Shown here one piece after another: positions 33,620 to 45,390 of a stretch of DNA of 64,000 nt (the stretch's first letter is position 1; every line of letters begins with the position of its first letter). Origin of the DNA: Epiperipatus broadwayi. Lineage: Eukaryota; Onychophora; Udeonychophora; Euonychophora; Peripatidae. The stretch lies in NCBI GenBank assembly GCA_028023455.1, contig JAQFVV010000021.1:6720853-6784852 (forward strand). The letters are read 5' to 3'. The position numbers and the translations under genes are program-made. The notes beneath the pieces were generated by a model. That model worked only from the letters and a program-made list of their open reading frames with translations. It was not told where the DNA came from and ran no database searches.

Positions 33620-34975
33620 GAACCTAAAGTAATACATTTTCAAATTTTTTATATATTTGATAATAGATTAATTTTATATATTTTAGCCACTTAACATACT
33701 AATTCAGATTTGAATCCTAGTCCACACTAATAAAAAAAAAATCATGGGAAGGGAATATTATAGCATTCTGCTATCCCATACACTGATTATTCAAATTTAT
33801 TGTAGACAGGATATAGAATAAAGATATCTGCTTTTGCAGGCATATGATTAAATATATGAATCATATGATATTGTTGTTATTACTATTTACATTAAGTTTT
33901 TTGCCCAAAATCAAATGGATTAATGACTTAATAGGACATTAGAGGGGACTTGTTTTAAGTTAGTGCAATCAGATGTGGGTACGAAGAAAGAAAGAGAAGG
34001 AAATTGCAGTAAGAATTTGAAATGCTATTGTTTGGAGATGGTCAGAAAAGTATTTTTTATGAATAAAATGTTGAATAAACATCAGGATAAATTATATATG
34101 GAGTGAATAAATATAAAGATAAGTGGAATAAAGAAATATATAACTTTTAATTTTTTGTTTAGATCTTTATGAAGATAATAGAAAATATGAGGATACAATG
34201 TTGAAATCTTTAAAACAGATTTTATTAAAATGGAAAAAAAAAGTGTCATTATTAAGAGATGATATAGTGAAAAAGAAAGAAAAAATACTCTGAATCTTTT
34301 ATATCTGGTTTATTGATTATTATGTTAGTGCCATCTTTAAAGTGATTGGTTAAATAAAAACGTTCGGCAGGTGTATGACCCTCTGGATTACTAATATTAA
34401 TTGGTTAAGAGAAATTACTATTCATTAATGTTACCAAATTATCTGCAAAATCGATCATATGTTAAAATAAATATGGCTGCATACAGTATGGCAACTGGTT
34501 CATACTGTAATGTCTGAAGAATAACATTACTGGCAATGCGGCTATCAGTGATGTTTATTTGGGGACCAAATATATTAAATATTTAAGGGAATCCTTTTTA
34601 AAATTATTCTACTTAGCATAGACATAGCATAAAGTTTAAGCTTTCTTTTCATTATAACATATCCAATACCAATTGAATTTGCATGTATTTTCACTGTACA
34701 CAGTATTAAATGATTTTAAAGATATGAATGTCTAACATGGATCAGATGATCTCTAGCACATTGTATATATCAAAAACTTTTGACTTTATTTAAAGAGGAG
34801 CTATTTTACATTATATCATTGCACCACACATGCTCAAGTAATGACACTTGATTACCATTGGTAGATATTGGCACAATTCAGTGCAGCAAAGAAGTAGTGA
34901 AATGTCAAATCTCATCTTGCCTTCAAATAATGGATTAATATAGATCTACTCTTATCTGGAAAAGACTGAACATTC
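33620..34975. other. AT-rich, nothing recognised
   Basis: A purine-rich stretch near 33985-34120 could be LINE debris, but I cannot extend a match. Confidence 0.35.
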
Positions 34976-34979
34976 ATTG

Positions 34980-35320
34980 TCATGGATTAATGGTTACACA
35001 TATAGATAACAGACATACAATAGAAGTAATGGCCAATGGATGATGCTCACTGCATCTGATTACTATAATTATGAATGGGAATATGGCCATAAATAGTCAA
35101 TCCATCTGGGGGTAAGGACAGACAACTGTAAAACCTGAACAGCAGCATATCACGTCTCATTTATGTGTAGTATCTTCCAGCTCTAGGGTAAAGTTCCCTC
35201 ACTGTTCAACCATATAGAGGTTAGTGTATACTGATGTTTAGTTTTGGGAGCAATAAATCATACCTCTATTTCAAACCTTTGGTACTTGAACATTTTATTA
35301 ACTTCTGGGCTGTAAAACGT
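34980..35320 (+). repeat. Older LTR-like copy related to 33.0 kb
   Basis: It shares in order GGCCAAT, GATGATGCTCACTG, AAATAGTCA, AACCTGAACAGCAG and a later AATAAA-containing tail with 32954-33577, with heavy divergence. Probably a second LTR of the same family. Boundaries are approximate. Confidence 0.45.
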
Positions 35321-35574
35321 TATTTTATATTAGTAGGCATCTTGCCACTGCTCTTCATCATCTTAACTCTTTTTTTCTAGTATTTCAATAATTAGAGCTG
35401 CATTACTAACTCTAATGAGTTTTTTAATCATCAAAAAGATGCCTATCATTACTGTTTCTATTACTATTTAAGGTTAAATAGGATGTCTTTTATCACAAAA
35501 ATTAAAATATACATTTAATTAAATTAAATAAAACAACTGTAAATTTAAATTTTATATTTAAACTGGTTGAGATG

Positions 35575-35815
35575 ATGCGTTTTTGTAGCTCTAATGAAAA
35601 CTGATAATAAAAATAAAATTTAATAATCACTGGCATTTAACTTCTTTAGTAAAAATAAAATAAAATGCTGAAATCTGTCACGTGAAACTGTCATCTAGGA
35701 CTAATAAAAGGAGAATGGATTAGAAATGTTTTAAAATTTTTCAAATTTTTTCTACCATCAATAATTCTTAAAAACATTAACTGCTAAATTAATTATTCTG
35801 TCAGAGTTGCCATAA
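35575..35815 (+). repeat. Interspersed repeat family F, copy 2
   Basis: Counterpart of 25555-25790, in the same orientation (AATTTAATAATCACTGGCAT, GTGAAACTGTCAT, CATCAATAATTCTTAAAAAC). Confidence 0.5.
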
Positions 35816-35819
35816 AAAT

Positions 35820-36825
35820 CTAGCATTCAATATAATTAATTAAAAAAAACAACCTTGTTGATTGTTATTGTGTTTAAATTTTTATAATGTAAATTGACAT
35901 TTGTAGGAGAAATTATCAAGAGAGGGAAAAAATTATGTATTAATCTGCTCTGGATTTTTAATATTGATATGTTTTATTAATACAGCAGAAATTTAAACTT
36001 TTTTATATCATAATGGTGTATATTGATTTTGGTCTGAAGTTTTTTAAATTTATATATTAAATCGTTTAATTGAATTTGATAAAGAAAATATAATATAGTA
36101 TAAAAATTTATTAACATTATCTTTCATAATGTGAATTAAACCAAGTAATTATTGTACTTTATTATAAATGCTTCATGTACGGGAAAAAATATAAAAAATG
36201 TTATTATTTAAGTTCTTCAGTGAGCTTTAGGGGCAGAACACTTTTTAAAAAGACAAATATTAATAAAGTAATACAGTTTCTGTATTACAGTTAACGTCTA
36301 AGTATTGCTTTTGCAATACATGACTTTTGAAAAGATTGGGAATGCGTTTAAGGATTTTTGGAATAAATACTCTTGAAATATTCACTTCCTGCCACAAACA
36401 TTTATATTAATGCATACGATTTTACAATTATGGTATTAAAATCAATGATGAATTTTATAAATATGGATTTTCAGTGTTTAAACTATATTTAGTATTATAG
36501 ACATTTTTTTTTTTTTTGCAAGGTTCAGTGTAAAATTCGAAGACCGATAGGAACAATTGAATGATTGGTTGGTTAGGTGGTCATGTGATTTCATAGTACC
36601 AGAAGTGACAGATCAAGTTTTGATCCAGAAACTTTTAATTTTTCATGAGATTGTGAATAGAATCAATAAAACAGCAGACTAAATAAAGATGTATTTTAAA
36701 ATACAAATTATGATGATCATAAAATTAAAACAAACAAGAAAATATTAATAACAAAAAAAGCAGCACTTTATACATTTACAAACCATTATTCATTATACTA
36801 TTATAAATTGAACTATAAGTGTCAA
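35820..36825. other. AT-rich, nothing recognised
   Basis: No gene or known repeat is identified. Confidence 0.4.
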
Positions 36826-36829
36826 ATTT

Positions 36830-36985
36830 CTTCTACTCATACATTTGTCAACACTCTCTTTAAATAAATATATTAATGTTTATTATTGATCATTTATTAG
36901 ATCAGATATTATCATATCAGTATTAGACCGTGAATATAAACTTTAAACTTAATTAAAGATTAATATATGCATATACTTTTATTAA
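36830..36985 (-). repeat. Strongly decayed family B fragment
   Basis: TTGTCAACACTC, ATTATTGATCATTTATTAGA and ATATAAACTTTAAACTTAAT follow the order of family B, without the ribozyme end. Confidence 0.4.
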
Positions 36986-37464
36986 ACACAATTTCATAGT
37001 ATGATAAATCCAATTCTTCTTTTTTCTACATGTTATCACTTAAACTAATTTTTTAGTTTAGATATTCTTGATTTATTTTACATGTTAAACACTCACTGGT
37101 CAGGCCAGCAACACCTGAAGAAAAGAGGAGAATAATACCGCTTGAAATGTTGTACATAAACTAACCTGTGTAGTAATATTAGCAGTTGAATGTACTTTGA
37201 AATTAAATTTTTCTAAAGACATTCAATACTTAATACTAGATGATGGAAATAGTCTAATTTACAAATACAACTAAAATACCATCACAAATGTTCAGAGAAA
37301 CACATACTAAGCTGTGTTTTGATGAAATATTTTTTTTATAAATTTAACTTATTATATTGTTATGAATTATATTTTATTATATAAACCAAAGAATATCATT
37401 TGGTTGCACACAAAGTAACGCTTTTAAAAAGAAAACTTTGTCTATTTATATGAGTGTGCCCATA

Positions 37465-37506
37465 TCTTCAGACTAGTTTCTGGTTTATAGCATTCAACAG
37501 TGAAAA
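37465..37506 (-). ncRNA. Hammerhead-like motif, family C (decayed core)
   Basis: Minus strand: UUUUCA and UGAAGA pair over six positions as stem I, the core is CUGUUGA (two changes), then CCA, GAA, stem III ACU/AGU and C. The helices fit family C but the core is mutated. The rest of the element is hard to follow. Confidence 0.55.
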
Positions 37507-37845
37507 AAAATGGACTTGAATCCAGTCATGAGATATATACATATATTATACATCAGATGACATTAAAAAAATCATTACATTATCAGAAATATACTCTTAC
37601 ACAAGCAAATAGGCTTGAATTCAAAACATTTCAAGGTAAAAACTGAGGATTTGGCTGCTAGATAAAATATGCAATAGGCCAAAACATCTACATACATTAG
37701 GTCCATATTAAAATTCTGTACTGATGAAGACCATAAACTAAAAATTTGCCTGGCAATGTGAACCAAATATTGATTCTATATGCAATATTATTTAATCTCT
37801 ATTGACTATTCAAACTTACAACAGATGTCAGCATTGATGCTGCAT

Positions 37846-37859
37846 AAATAGACATTGCC

Positions 37860-37907
<48 letters not shown>

Positions 37908-37942
37908 GGCATATGTCTATTTATATATATATATATATATAT
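37846..37942. repeat. AT-centred hairpin and (AT)n
   Basis: GACATTGCCTTTAATATA and TATTAAAGGCATATGTC flank about 40 bp of (AT)n, giving a foldback. A second (AT)n of 20 bp follows at 37922-37942. Confidence 0.9.
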
Positions 37943-38113
37943 AATTTATTCTTACATTTCAAACCTACTGCTTCACATATTAAAAATAAACTATTCAATT
38001 TCTAAAATAATCAATTTGATCTGTAGGAATATGTCATTAATAATGAAATAAGTTCATGATGCATTAATATAAAGAGCTGAAAAAATTATAAAAAATTGCC
38101 AAGTACTAGTTAA

Positions 38114-38300
<187 letters not shown>

Positions 38301-38337
38301 AAAACAGCTACTCAAAAATAAATGTGGTCATTCCAAC

Positions 38338-38341
<4 letters not shown>

Positions 38342-38373
<32 letters not shown>
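38342..38373. repeat. (GA)n microsatellite
   Basis: About 30 bp of GA dinucleotides. Confidence 0.97.
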
Positions 38374-38374
<1 letters not shown>

Positions 38375-38569
38375 CTAGTCTAAAAATTAGTTTTGTGATG
38401 ATTATACTAACCAATCTATAATACAAAAGTTAACCCACGTAAAGAACATGGTCACTTTTTCTGTTTACTTATTTTACAATGTTTTTTTAGCTCCCTCAGC
38501 AGAAAACTCTTCTTTTTAAAATACTTCATAGTTGAACATATAAATACAACTAAAATGCTAACAACATAA

Positions 38570-39125
38570 ATCTTCAGGCAAATACATCATCATCATGACT
38601 GATTGTAACTATCTATTCTCTGCCATATCTTTCCAGTGGAAACAATGGACACTGAACATTTTTAAAACATCTTTGATATAATCCTTATAACACAGACATG
38701 AATATACTTCCTCTTTTACAGAACCTGTCCTTAGTTCACCATAAAATACCCTTTTAAAATCATTTAACATCCAATCCAACAAAGGTATTATTTTGCATTA
38801 GTGGGATTAATAGTATCACATCCAGAAAAATATCGATTGGGTTTAGAATCTTGCAATTGCATTTTTCAAATTTTACAGAGCATCCTTAAGTAAACTTTTC
38901 TAACCCTTTATATTGTGCCAATAGGACAAACAAGTTTTACATTCATACAATAAGCTTCAGCATTAGTTAGAGCTAACGTGATTGCAATAGTTATTCCCTT
39001 GTAATGAAGTATTCTATTTTTAACTTGTTAAAAAGGTTAGCAGCACATTAGAGTCTGTGTTAGAATCAACATCTAAGACTTCTTTCTGCATATAAAACTA
39101 CCTGCACATGTAAACTGGTTTATCC
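38570..39125 (-). pseudogene. LINE reverse-transcriptase C-terminal remnant, inverted
   Basis: On the minus strand the frames read LLYECKTC (canonical LLYGCETW), later FYGELRTG, CYKDYIKDVLK and HWKDMAENR. These follow the C-terminal order of a LINE group common in molluscs and other invertebrates: LLY.CETW, FYGEL..GKR..GGQKKRYKDTLK.SLK, W...A.DR..WR. Tryptophans are replaced and stops interrupt the frame. Family naming is left open. Confidence 0.65.
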
Positions 39126-39591
39126 TTCCCAACTTTATCACCATCCGACTTAAAAGTTACAGATGATTTTATATTTAAACTTACCTAAAATTAAAATATA
39201 TCAAAGATTAAATAAAATACTTTCTAATAAAATAAGGAATGGTTGTTTTTTATTCACTAAATGAGGTTATTGTGAATAAATGCTTGTTAAGGATGCAGCA
39301 ACTAAAAAGTAACTTTGGAATACATATTGTAATGGCATGTCTGGTCAATATAAGCACAAGTAGCAAAATATACAAGTAAATATGAGATGGTAGTTGATTA
39401 ACTAATGATCATGTTATGTTTAAAAGTATAATGATGGATCTTTATCATTGCCAATATAACTGTTGCATATCCCCACTCAGCAAAAAGAAACAGTGGGACT
39501 GTGAAATAGTCCATTCTTCTTCTTCAATGATAATACCATTAATACTTTTTATATAGTTATTTCTTGACAATTTTGTCAAATAATTGTTTAA

Positions 39592-39692
39592 AATGAAATG
39601 GCCTAGTGGTTAGCATAACTGCCTTCCAAGCAGCCAGCCCAGGTTCACTTTCCAGTCAATGCATTTGACATATGGAAAAAAAAAGAAAAATA
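39592..39692 (+). repeat. tRNA-derived SINE (glycine-like type), nested in the LTR element
   Basis: GGCCTAGTGGTTAGCATAAC (A-box), CTGC-CTTCCAA-GCAG (anticodon TCC), CCCAGGTTCACTTTCCAGTC (B-box region), CATTTGACATATGG and an A-run. Same type as 13072-13152. It lies between the LTR-like repeats, so it inserted after the LTR element. Confidence 0.78.
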
Positions 39693-39924
39693 TTTCTTTA
39701 TTAAAAAACCATTATATATTTTTTTATCGAACATCTTTAATTCTTTAACAAATCTAAAGTCATCAGAGTGCAATCCATACTTTATTTTAGTTTAATTTAG
39801 GTCTTGTCCCTCTTCATGTATTTAGTTATTGGAAAAAATGTATTTCATGATTACTTAATTTTTATATTACTCTTTCTTACAGTTTTAGTATCATTTGGTT
39901 CATCAACTGCAGAATTTAACACTG

Positions 39925-40826
39925 ATTAGAATAATCCATCAGTTTAAACTCAGGTTCATAACAATGTATTTTACTCACTTTGATTGCCTAGGCATTAGAA
40001 TATAGAAGAGATTTATTGATGACCTTCTTCAAAAATCTGTTCTTATCAATACTCAGAAAAGCAACTTTGTTTTTCTGTTTCCAGATAAAGATCTCTAAAT
40101 GTTTATCAAACAGTGAACTGTAGTAAATTTTTGCATCTATCATCATTTATGTAGATGCCTGATTTATGACTTCTGCATTAATATATTTATCAAAGTAATC
40201 CATATCCAATATTTTAGTCATATTTTCTATTACCACACTTGATTTTAAATTTAAAGTTTGTGTAATAGATGTTTCATCTTCCTTAAGCTTTTCAACATAT
40301 GTTGCACTGATGAAGACTTACTTAGGTTCATCTACCAAGCTTGCATCTTTATTGATGGTGAATTCTTTATTTTGATCCACTTTATTATGCATTTTTTGGA
40401 TTTTTGCTAGCATTCTATCCTTTTCTTCTAGCTTTCTTTATACCATCTTCCATTATTTTCTCACTTGATTCATTACTGATAGAAACATTTCCAATGTGAG
40501 TGTAACTGGTGCTGGCTTTTGTTTCTCTGGTGCTTACATAGTTGAGTCATCCTCTTCTATCACTGTCTTAGCTTCCATTGGTTGATCTCCAGTATTAAGT
40601 GATTTCTTACTTATTTGTTGGTCACTGTTTTTCTTCTTTAATCATGTTAACATTAGTCTTTATATAGCTATTTACAATTTTTCACTCTGTTATTCTTTTT
40701 TTGTTCTATCAGTTAATAGCAATATCACTTCCACTCCCATCACAATTCTATCTGTATCTTCCCTCCTTCAACTTTAATCTTGCTTATATTTTTCTTATTT
40801 AATAGCACCAAAAATTGGCTTTCCAT
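39925..40826 (-). pseudogene. Decayed gag-like coding region of the LTR element
   Basis: A possible start at 40826 (MESQFLVLLNKKN) is about 50 bases after the primer-site region. A second long frame from about 40645 down to 39925 reads about 240 codons with six internal stops, far fewer than chance in this AT-rich DNA. It has balanced charged composition (NSDQQISKKSLNTGDQPMEA, MLAKIQKMHNKVDQNKEF, FISATYVEKLKEDE). The helical, charged, cysteine-poor character and the position fit a gag capsid precursor, but I recognise no specific family. Confidence 0.5.
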
Positions 40827-40985
40827 TTTATGCATATATGTATATCACATTCTTTTTTACCTGAATATCTTATTTGGGCCCCATGTTGGGTACCAATTTA
40901 TGTAACAATATCTCTGGTCAATGTAAGCAGAAGTAGTAAAATGTACAAGTAAAATAATATGAGACTAGTAGTTAATTAATGAAAT

Positions 40986-42200
40986 CTCATTCTTCATACA
41001 AATATTCATTTACTTTAGCTACCATACATTTCAAATGTATCACATCAGAGAGCACATTCTCATAGCTATAGGTTTTTTGATGAGTCATGTGTGGTATTAA
41101 TTATGTATATTTGTTTCAGCAAGTGTTATGTATAAGATAAAATGCATTATAGTAGTATGGTAATTTAATATAATTAATTAGTATGTTTTATAAAATAGCA
41201 AAGTATTTCATTCTATCCTGGCTTTAGTGAAAGCATGAAATAACAATAAGTTTGTCAATAAAGAAATAATTTATTAATAATAAAATAAAATAAATCAATA
41301 AATAGATAATAAAATAAATCACTAAAATATTCTTTGGGAGATAATAATAAAAGTTCAAATGCTTTATCTCTATAACTTTACATGGTAACTTGTTATATAT
41401 AAAAAATAAAATATGATTTTTTCTAGGTAGCTTTGTTGGAAATACTTTCATTTACTTTATTATTGCGAATTATATTTCAGTTTGTGTTATAAATCTCAAG
41501 TAGTGTCTTTATGAATGAAAAAATAATGCCATTTTTGACAAGTTCCAAAATAGTTTTTATTTTTTAGTTTTTTAAAAAGTTCAGCATTTTTTATTTATTT
41601 GTCCTGAATATTATCAAAGAAAAAAACAATGTCAAAGCATTAAAGATTCTGGCTTTAGAATATCTTACTGCTGACTAGAAAGTCTTTTATTCTTCCTTTA
41701 AATATTCTTATTTCTTCTCTGGCAATCCATTTGCAGAGTTCCATTTACCAATAACAATTTTTAAACTAGTTGATAAGGCAAAAAGATTGGGTACTGCACT
41801 AGTTAGAAACCAATGAGCTATTTGCTTTGACTTAGCACTTTATTTTCCATACAAGCCTTAGTAAAAAGAGTATTTCCATCACTTTAAGTAAATTAAGAAT
41901 TATAATTATAAATTTTCACATTTTGTCTGTATTCTTTTTATTTGATAGATAATTTATTATACTTTTTTTCTTTTACTTCTATCCAAAGTGGGAGAGAGAG
42001 AAAAAAATCAATCTCATTTTAATATTTTTCCATTTCATTTACATATAAAACTTTTGTTGTATTTGTAAATCTTTTTGGGATCATTTTCATAATGAATTTA
42101 AAATATCTTATTTTTAGCAAAGGGAACATTAATTAAGTGAATATATCAAATTATTTTTCAAAAGCATAATACTGTAACTGTGACATTGCCAATATAACTG
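40986..42200. other. AT-rich, nothing recognised
   Basis: Could include the rest of the LTR of the preceding element. Otherwise no coding signal. Confidence 0.35.
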
Positions 42201-42204
42201 TTAC

Positions 42205-42226
42205 AATATATATATATATATATATT
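42205..42226. repeat. (AT)n microsatellite
   Basis: Twenty bases of alternating AT following AACTGTTACA. Confidence 0.9.
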
Positions 42227-42419
42227 AATAAATTGGATAATTTAATGTAAATGTATAATGTATTTAGTTTTATAAATGTGATTTTATTTAAATACTAGTA
42301 TAATTTATATACTGAACTTTAGTCAAATTAGAGAAGGTTTGAACATAGACTTTTAAGCTTCCTTCAGACATCCACTTCATATTATATAACTGATGATATG
42401 TGTGTAAAAAGATCTTCAT

Positions 42420-42462
42420 TATATGTATTCTGTACTGGATCAACACTCATCAGTTACTCTGG
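42420..42462 (-). ncRNA. Decayed hammerhead, family A
   Basis: Minus strand shows CUGAUGAG, then UGUUGAUCCAGUA, then CAGAAUACAUA. The CGAA of the core is now CAGA. It is placed by similarity to 4448-4491. Confidence 0.5.
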
Positions 42463-42959
42463 ATCATCATCTCCCACAAATATATGCAATCATATTCAAT
42501 TTATATTCAGATAGGAAATCTTCAAAATTTAATTGATAGGCTTGAATCTTCTCCATTCTCCAACTTTTCAACTATCCATATTATTAAAAATATGATGATG
42601 GAATGCTCAAAGCCTTTGTTGATACCAATATTGTTGTCATAGCAGTGTTGATCTTAAGTCATTCTGACCTTCATATATAGGACCTTAGTAAATCCATTTA
42701 AATATACAACAAAAGGGATGGGAAAAATTCATGCTGAATCTGTAATATGAAGGGTCAGATTAACTTAAAGTCAATATAGATATGACAACAATAATGGCAT
42801 CAACAAGAACTTTGATTATTTCATCATCAGATTTTTAAAAATACAGATGGCTGAAGAGTTGAAGGGTGGAATAGATTGCAGCTTATCCATTAAAGTTTGA
42901 AGATTTGTTATCTTAATATAAACCAAGCACTGTTTACATATATATATATATATTCATTA

Positions 42960-43583
42960 TTTTCATTTATAGTTTGGGAGGGTTATTTAAAGATTAAAAT
43001 CTAATGTTTAGTTTGTCTTTAATAGGTTTTTAAACATGTTATTTTATTAGCAAAATTTAAGATTGTTTGCTTATTTAACATTTTTGGAGTTGGCTTGTAT
43101 TTCAATATTTAACATCGTTTAGCGTACCACATCAAATTGGTATTATTTTGAAGTTTGTTATTATTGAAATATAGACTTTTAAATAGAGGGCGTTACTGGA
43201 TATTTGTAATTGTATAATGGTTTAGATATTTGTATGATTATTTCAGTTAGAGTTAACAGTAACTTTATTTTCATTTATAGTTTGGGAGGGTTATTTAAAG
43301 ATTAAAATCTAATGTTTAGTTTGTCTTTAATAAGTTTGTAAACATGTTAGTTTATTAGCAAAATTTAAGATCATTTGCTTATTTAAAATTTCATGCTCTG
43401 TGTTTGAATTGGTTTGTATTTCAATATTTAACATCCTTTAGCATACAACTTCAAATTGGTATCATTTTGGAGTTCGCTATTATTGAGATATAGATTATTA
43501 AGCAGAGGGCATTACTGGATATTTTTAATTGTATAATGGTTTAGATATTTGTATGATTATTTCAGTTAGTGCTAAAGGTAGCT
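42960..43583 (+). repeat. Two-copy tandem duplication of about 305 bp
   Basis: Both copies contain TTTCATTTATAGTTTGGGAG, CTAATGTTTAGTTTGTCTTT, TTTCAATATTTAACATC and GATATTTGTATGATTATTTC in the same order. The copies differ by scattered substitutions and a few indels, so the duplication is old. Confidence 0.88.
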
Positions 43584-43616
43584 TTATTTTCATATATACA
43601 TTTGGAAATGATGATC

Positions 43617-43665
43617 TGGACTAACTAATGAGTGCCAATTCAGCACAATTTACAGATGCTGGAGA
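43617..43665 (+). ncRNA. Decayed hammerhead, family A
   Basis: CTAATGAG (G to A in the core), hairpin GTGCCAATTCAGCAC, then AATTTACAGA where GAAAUACGUA is expected. Recognised by flanking similarity (GATGATCTGGA before, GATTTATCTTTTTC after). Confidence 0.5.
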
Positions 43666-44046
43666 TTTATCTTTTTCACATTGTGTAGTCATGTGTATTG
43701 ATTGTATGAGATAAAATTGGTAGATGAAGGAAGCTTGAAAGTCTATTTTCAAACCCCCTATAATTATATCTAAACTCTAAGTATAAAGTATGCTTGTATT
43801 CAAATATTACAAATTTAGCTGGTAACGTGCCTATCCTTCTTCTGTGTATTTAAATAGACAAGGCACTAAAAATGAGAGGTTCATAGTTGCTTAAACACCA
43901 TGGGGCATGACAATATTATAGGCCTTAATAAGAGATTTAGGCATTGGAGGAAGAAGAAGATTGAAACATGTTCATTAAAGTTTGAATATTTGCAATTTTA
44001 ATATAAACTGAACACTGATTGTATATGTGTGTGGGAGATGATGATG

Positions 44047-44092
44047 TGGTCTAATTGATGAGGGCTGATTCTGCACAAAATATGTATATTGG
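44047..44092 (+). ncRNA. Decayed hammerhead, family A
   Basis: CTAA (stem I), TTGATGAG, GGCTGATTCTGCAC, AAAATATGTATATTGG. Stem III AUAU/GUAU and UUGG are preserved, but C3 and the G of GAAA are lost. Confidence 0.5.
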
Positions 44093-44284
44093 AGATAATT
44101 TAATTTTTTTATATGTATGTGGTCATGTGTATTATACAACATGAAGTGGTTTTTTGGAAGGAGCTTCAAAGTCTATATTAACATCGCCTCTAAATGGGAT
44201 TTTAATTTATTCGATAGCTTTGTAAACATAAATATATTTAATTATAAAGCTAATGAAATAAAGATAGCTCAAACATATAATTGC

Positions 44285-44318
44285 GTACCTATCTACCACA
44301 TAAAACGAGACCCAGATG
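44285..44318. repeat. Isolated end of the TA-flanked DNA transposon
   Basis: CGTACCTATCTACCACATAA followed by AACGAGACCCAGATG and TA matches the inverted left end of the copy at 12160. The rest of the element is missing. Confidence 0.65.
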
Positions 44319-44319
44319 T

Positions 44320-45280
44320 ATACACATTTGACAAAGTTGGTTATTCAAATCATATACAAGCAAGTAAATAAAGAAAATAGGTTGTCATTCATGTCGGTGC
44401 TTAGAGAAAACTAACAATTGTTTTGTCACTGTACTGTATTTTGGCCAAGAAGAGGGATTTCATTTGGTGATCCTGGAAATTATCATCAGTACCCCCCCCT
44501 TTCCATCTCCTCTAATCGATATATAATGTGGTAAATTTTAGCATTTAAATTGGCCATCCATGATTCTATGCAAAAACTATTTAATTATTTACATGTCTGC
44601 AGATGATCTTATTAATCAACAGTTTTTAATCAACAGTTTTGACATGTCTTGGATATATTATTTAAGTATAAATGTATTATATATGTGTGTGCGTGCATAA
44701 ATAAATTGTGTGTGTGTACATAGACCTATTTAGAAGCATACAAGATACCGTTTAACATATGTGCAGTGATATTTTGGATTAAGATACTTGGGGATTTAAG
44801 CACAAGATGATTTTAAATCTTAACTCCCTAAATATTTTCAATAATATTCTATAAGAGGTCTAATTAAACTCGCACTCTATGCCGTTTAGCCTAATAGCAG
44901 AAAGGCGAAATCTGGACCAATATGTTCAAATATTATAGGATATTTTGAGTAAAATAACTGTTGATTATTTTTAATTTTACAATGAATGTAATTTAATAAA
45001 AAAATCAATTACCAGTTTAAGAGTAAAAAAGTTTCTTCTTAATTAATATTATTTTTAAAAATGTAAAAAAGTATATACGTTGTTTTATGGATATAATTTT
45101 TTATCTTAAGTAAATTTTTATTCAGTATAATACTGCAAACAATTTGGGTTTTTATATTTTTTATAAAAAATTACATTTATTGTGCATTGATGTTTCAAAA
45201 AGATTTTTTTTTAATAGTTATAACTTTACAAAAGCAGGTATTCAATCTTTCTTTTTTCTATTAAAATACTAGCAAAATAA
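44320..45280. other. AT-rich, nothing recognised
   Basis: A C-run near 44493 and (GT)n-like stretches near 44690-44715. No gene is identified. Confidence 0.4.
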
Positions 45281-45283
45281 TTT

Positions 45284-45390
45284 TTTTTCTCATATATCAT
45301 AGCATCAGCCGGGAAGCAAACCCGCTAACCCGGGACAACTGCTTTTAAAGCAGCTGTCTCTGACCTCTCGACCACCAATGCTTGACTAGT
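45284..45390 (-). repeat. tRNA-derived SINE copy
   Basis: Minus strand: GTCAAGCATTGGTGGTCGAG, CTGC-TTTAAAA-GCAG (loop mutated), CCCGGGTTAGCGGGTTTGC, TTCCCGGCTGATGC, then an A-rich tail. Very close to the copy at 26.2 kb. Confidence 0.83.

Larger units (their letters stand above)
39328..40985 (-). mobile_element. Internally deleted LTR retroelement
   Basis: A direct repeat of about 85 bp (39328-39412 and 40901-40985, sharing CTGGTCAAT.TAAGCA.AAGTAG and A.GTACAAGTAAA-type strings) brackets about 1.5 kb. Next to the distal copy, on the minus strand, is TGGTACCCAACATGGGG (40879-40895), the TGGT.CCCAAC.TGGGG primer-binding region found beside many LTRs. The minus strand then reads a gag-like decayed frame. 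No protease, reverse transcriptase or integrase is visible. The LTR may be longer: CATTGCCAATATAACTGTT recurs near 39445 and 42187. Confidence 0.6.
42400..44130. mobile_element. Composite array of decayed family A units (inverted pair, tandem duplication, direct pair)
   Basis: 42420-42675 is a minus-oriented family A segment. 42745-42945 is its plus-oriented counterpart, forming an inverted pair around 42700. 42960-43583 is a two-copy direct tandem duplication. Two plus-oriented hammerhead relics follow at 43617-43665 and 44047-44092, 430 bp apart, close to the 475-bp family A unit length. All copies are diverged. Confidence 0.6.

Noticed and set aside
37105-37160. Hammerhead-like CTGAAGA...CTTGAAATGTTGTACATA
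   Set aside because: CUGAAGA, GAAA and a good stem III (AUGU/ACAU) are present, but I find no stem I and stem II needs a very large loop. It is probably another half-motif.
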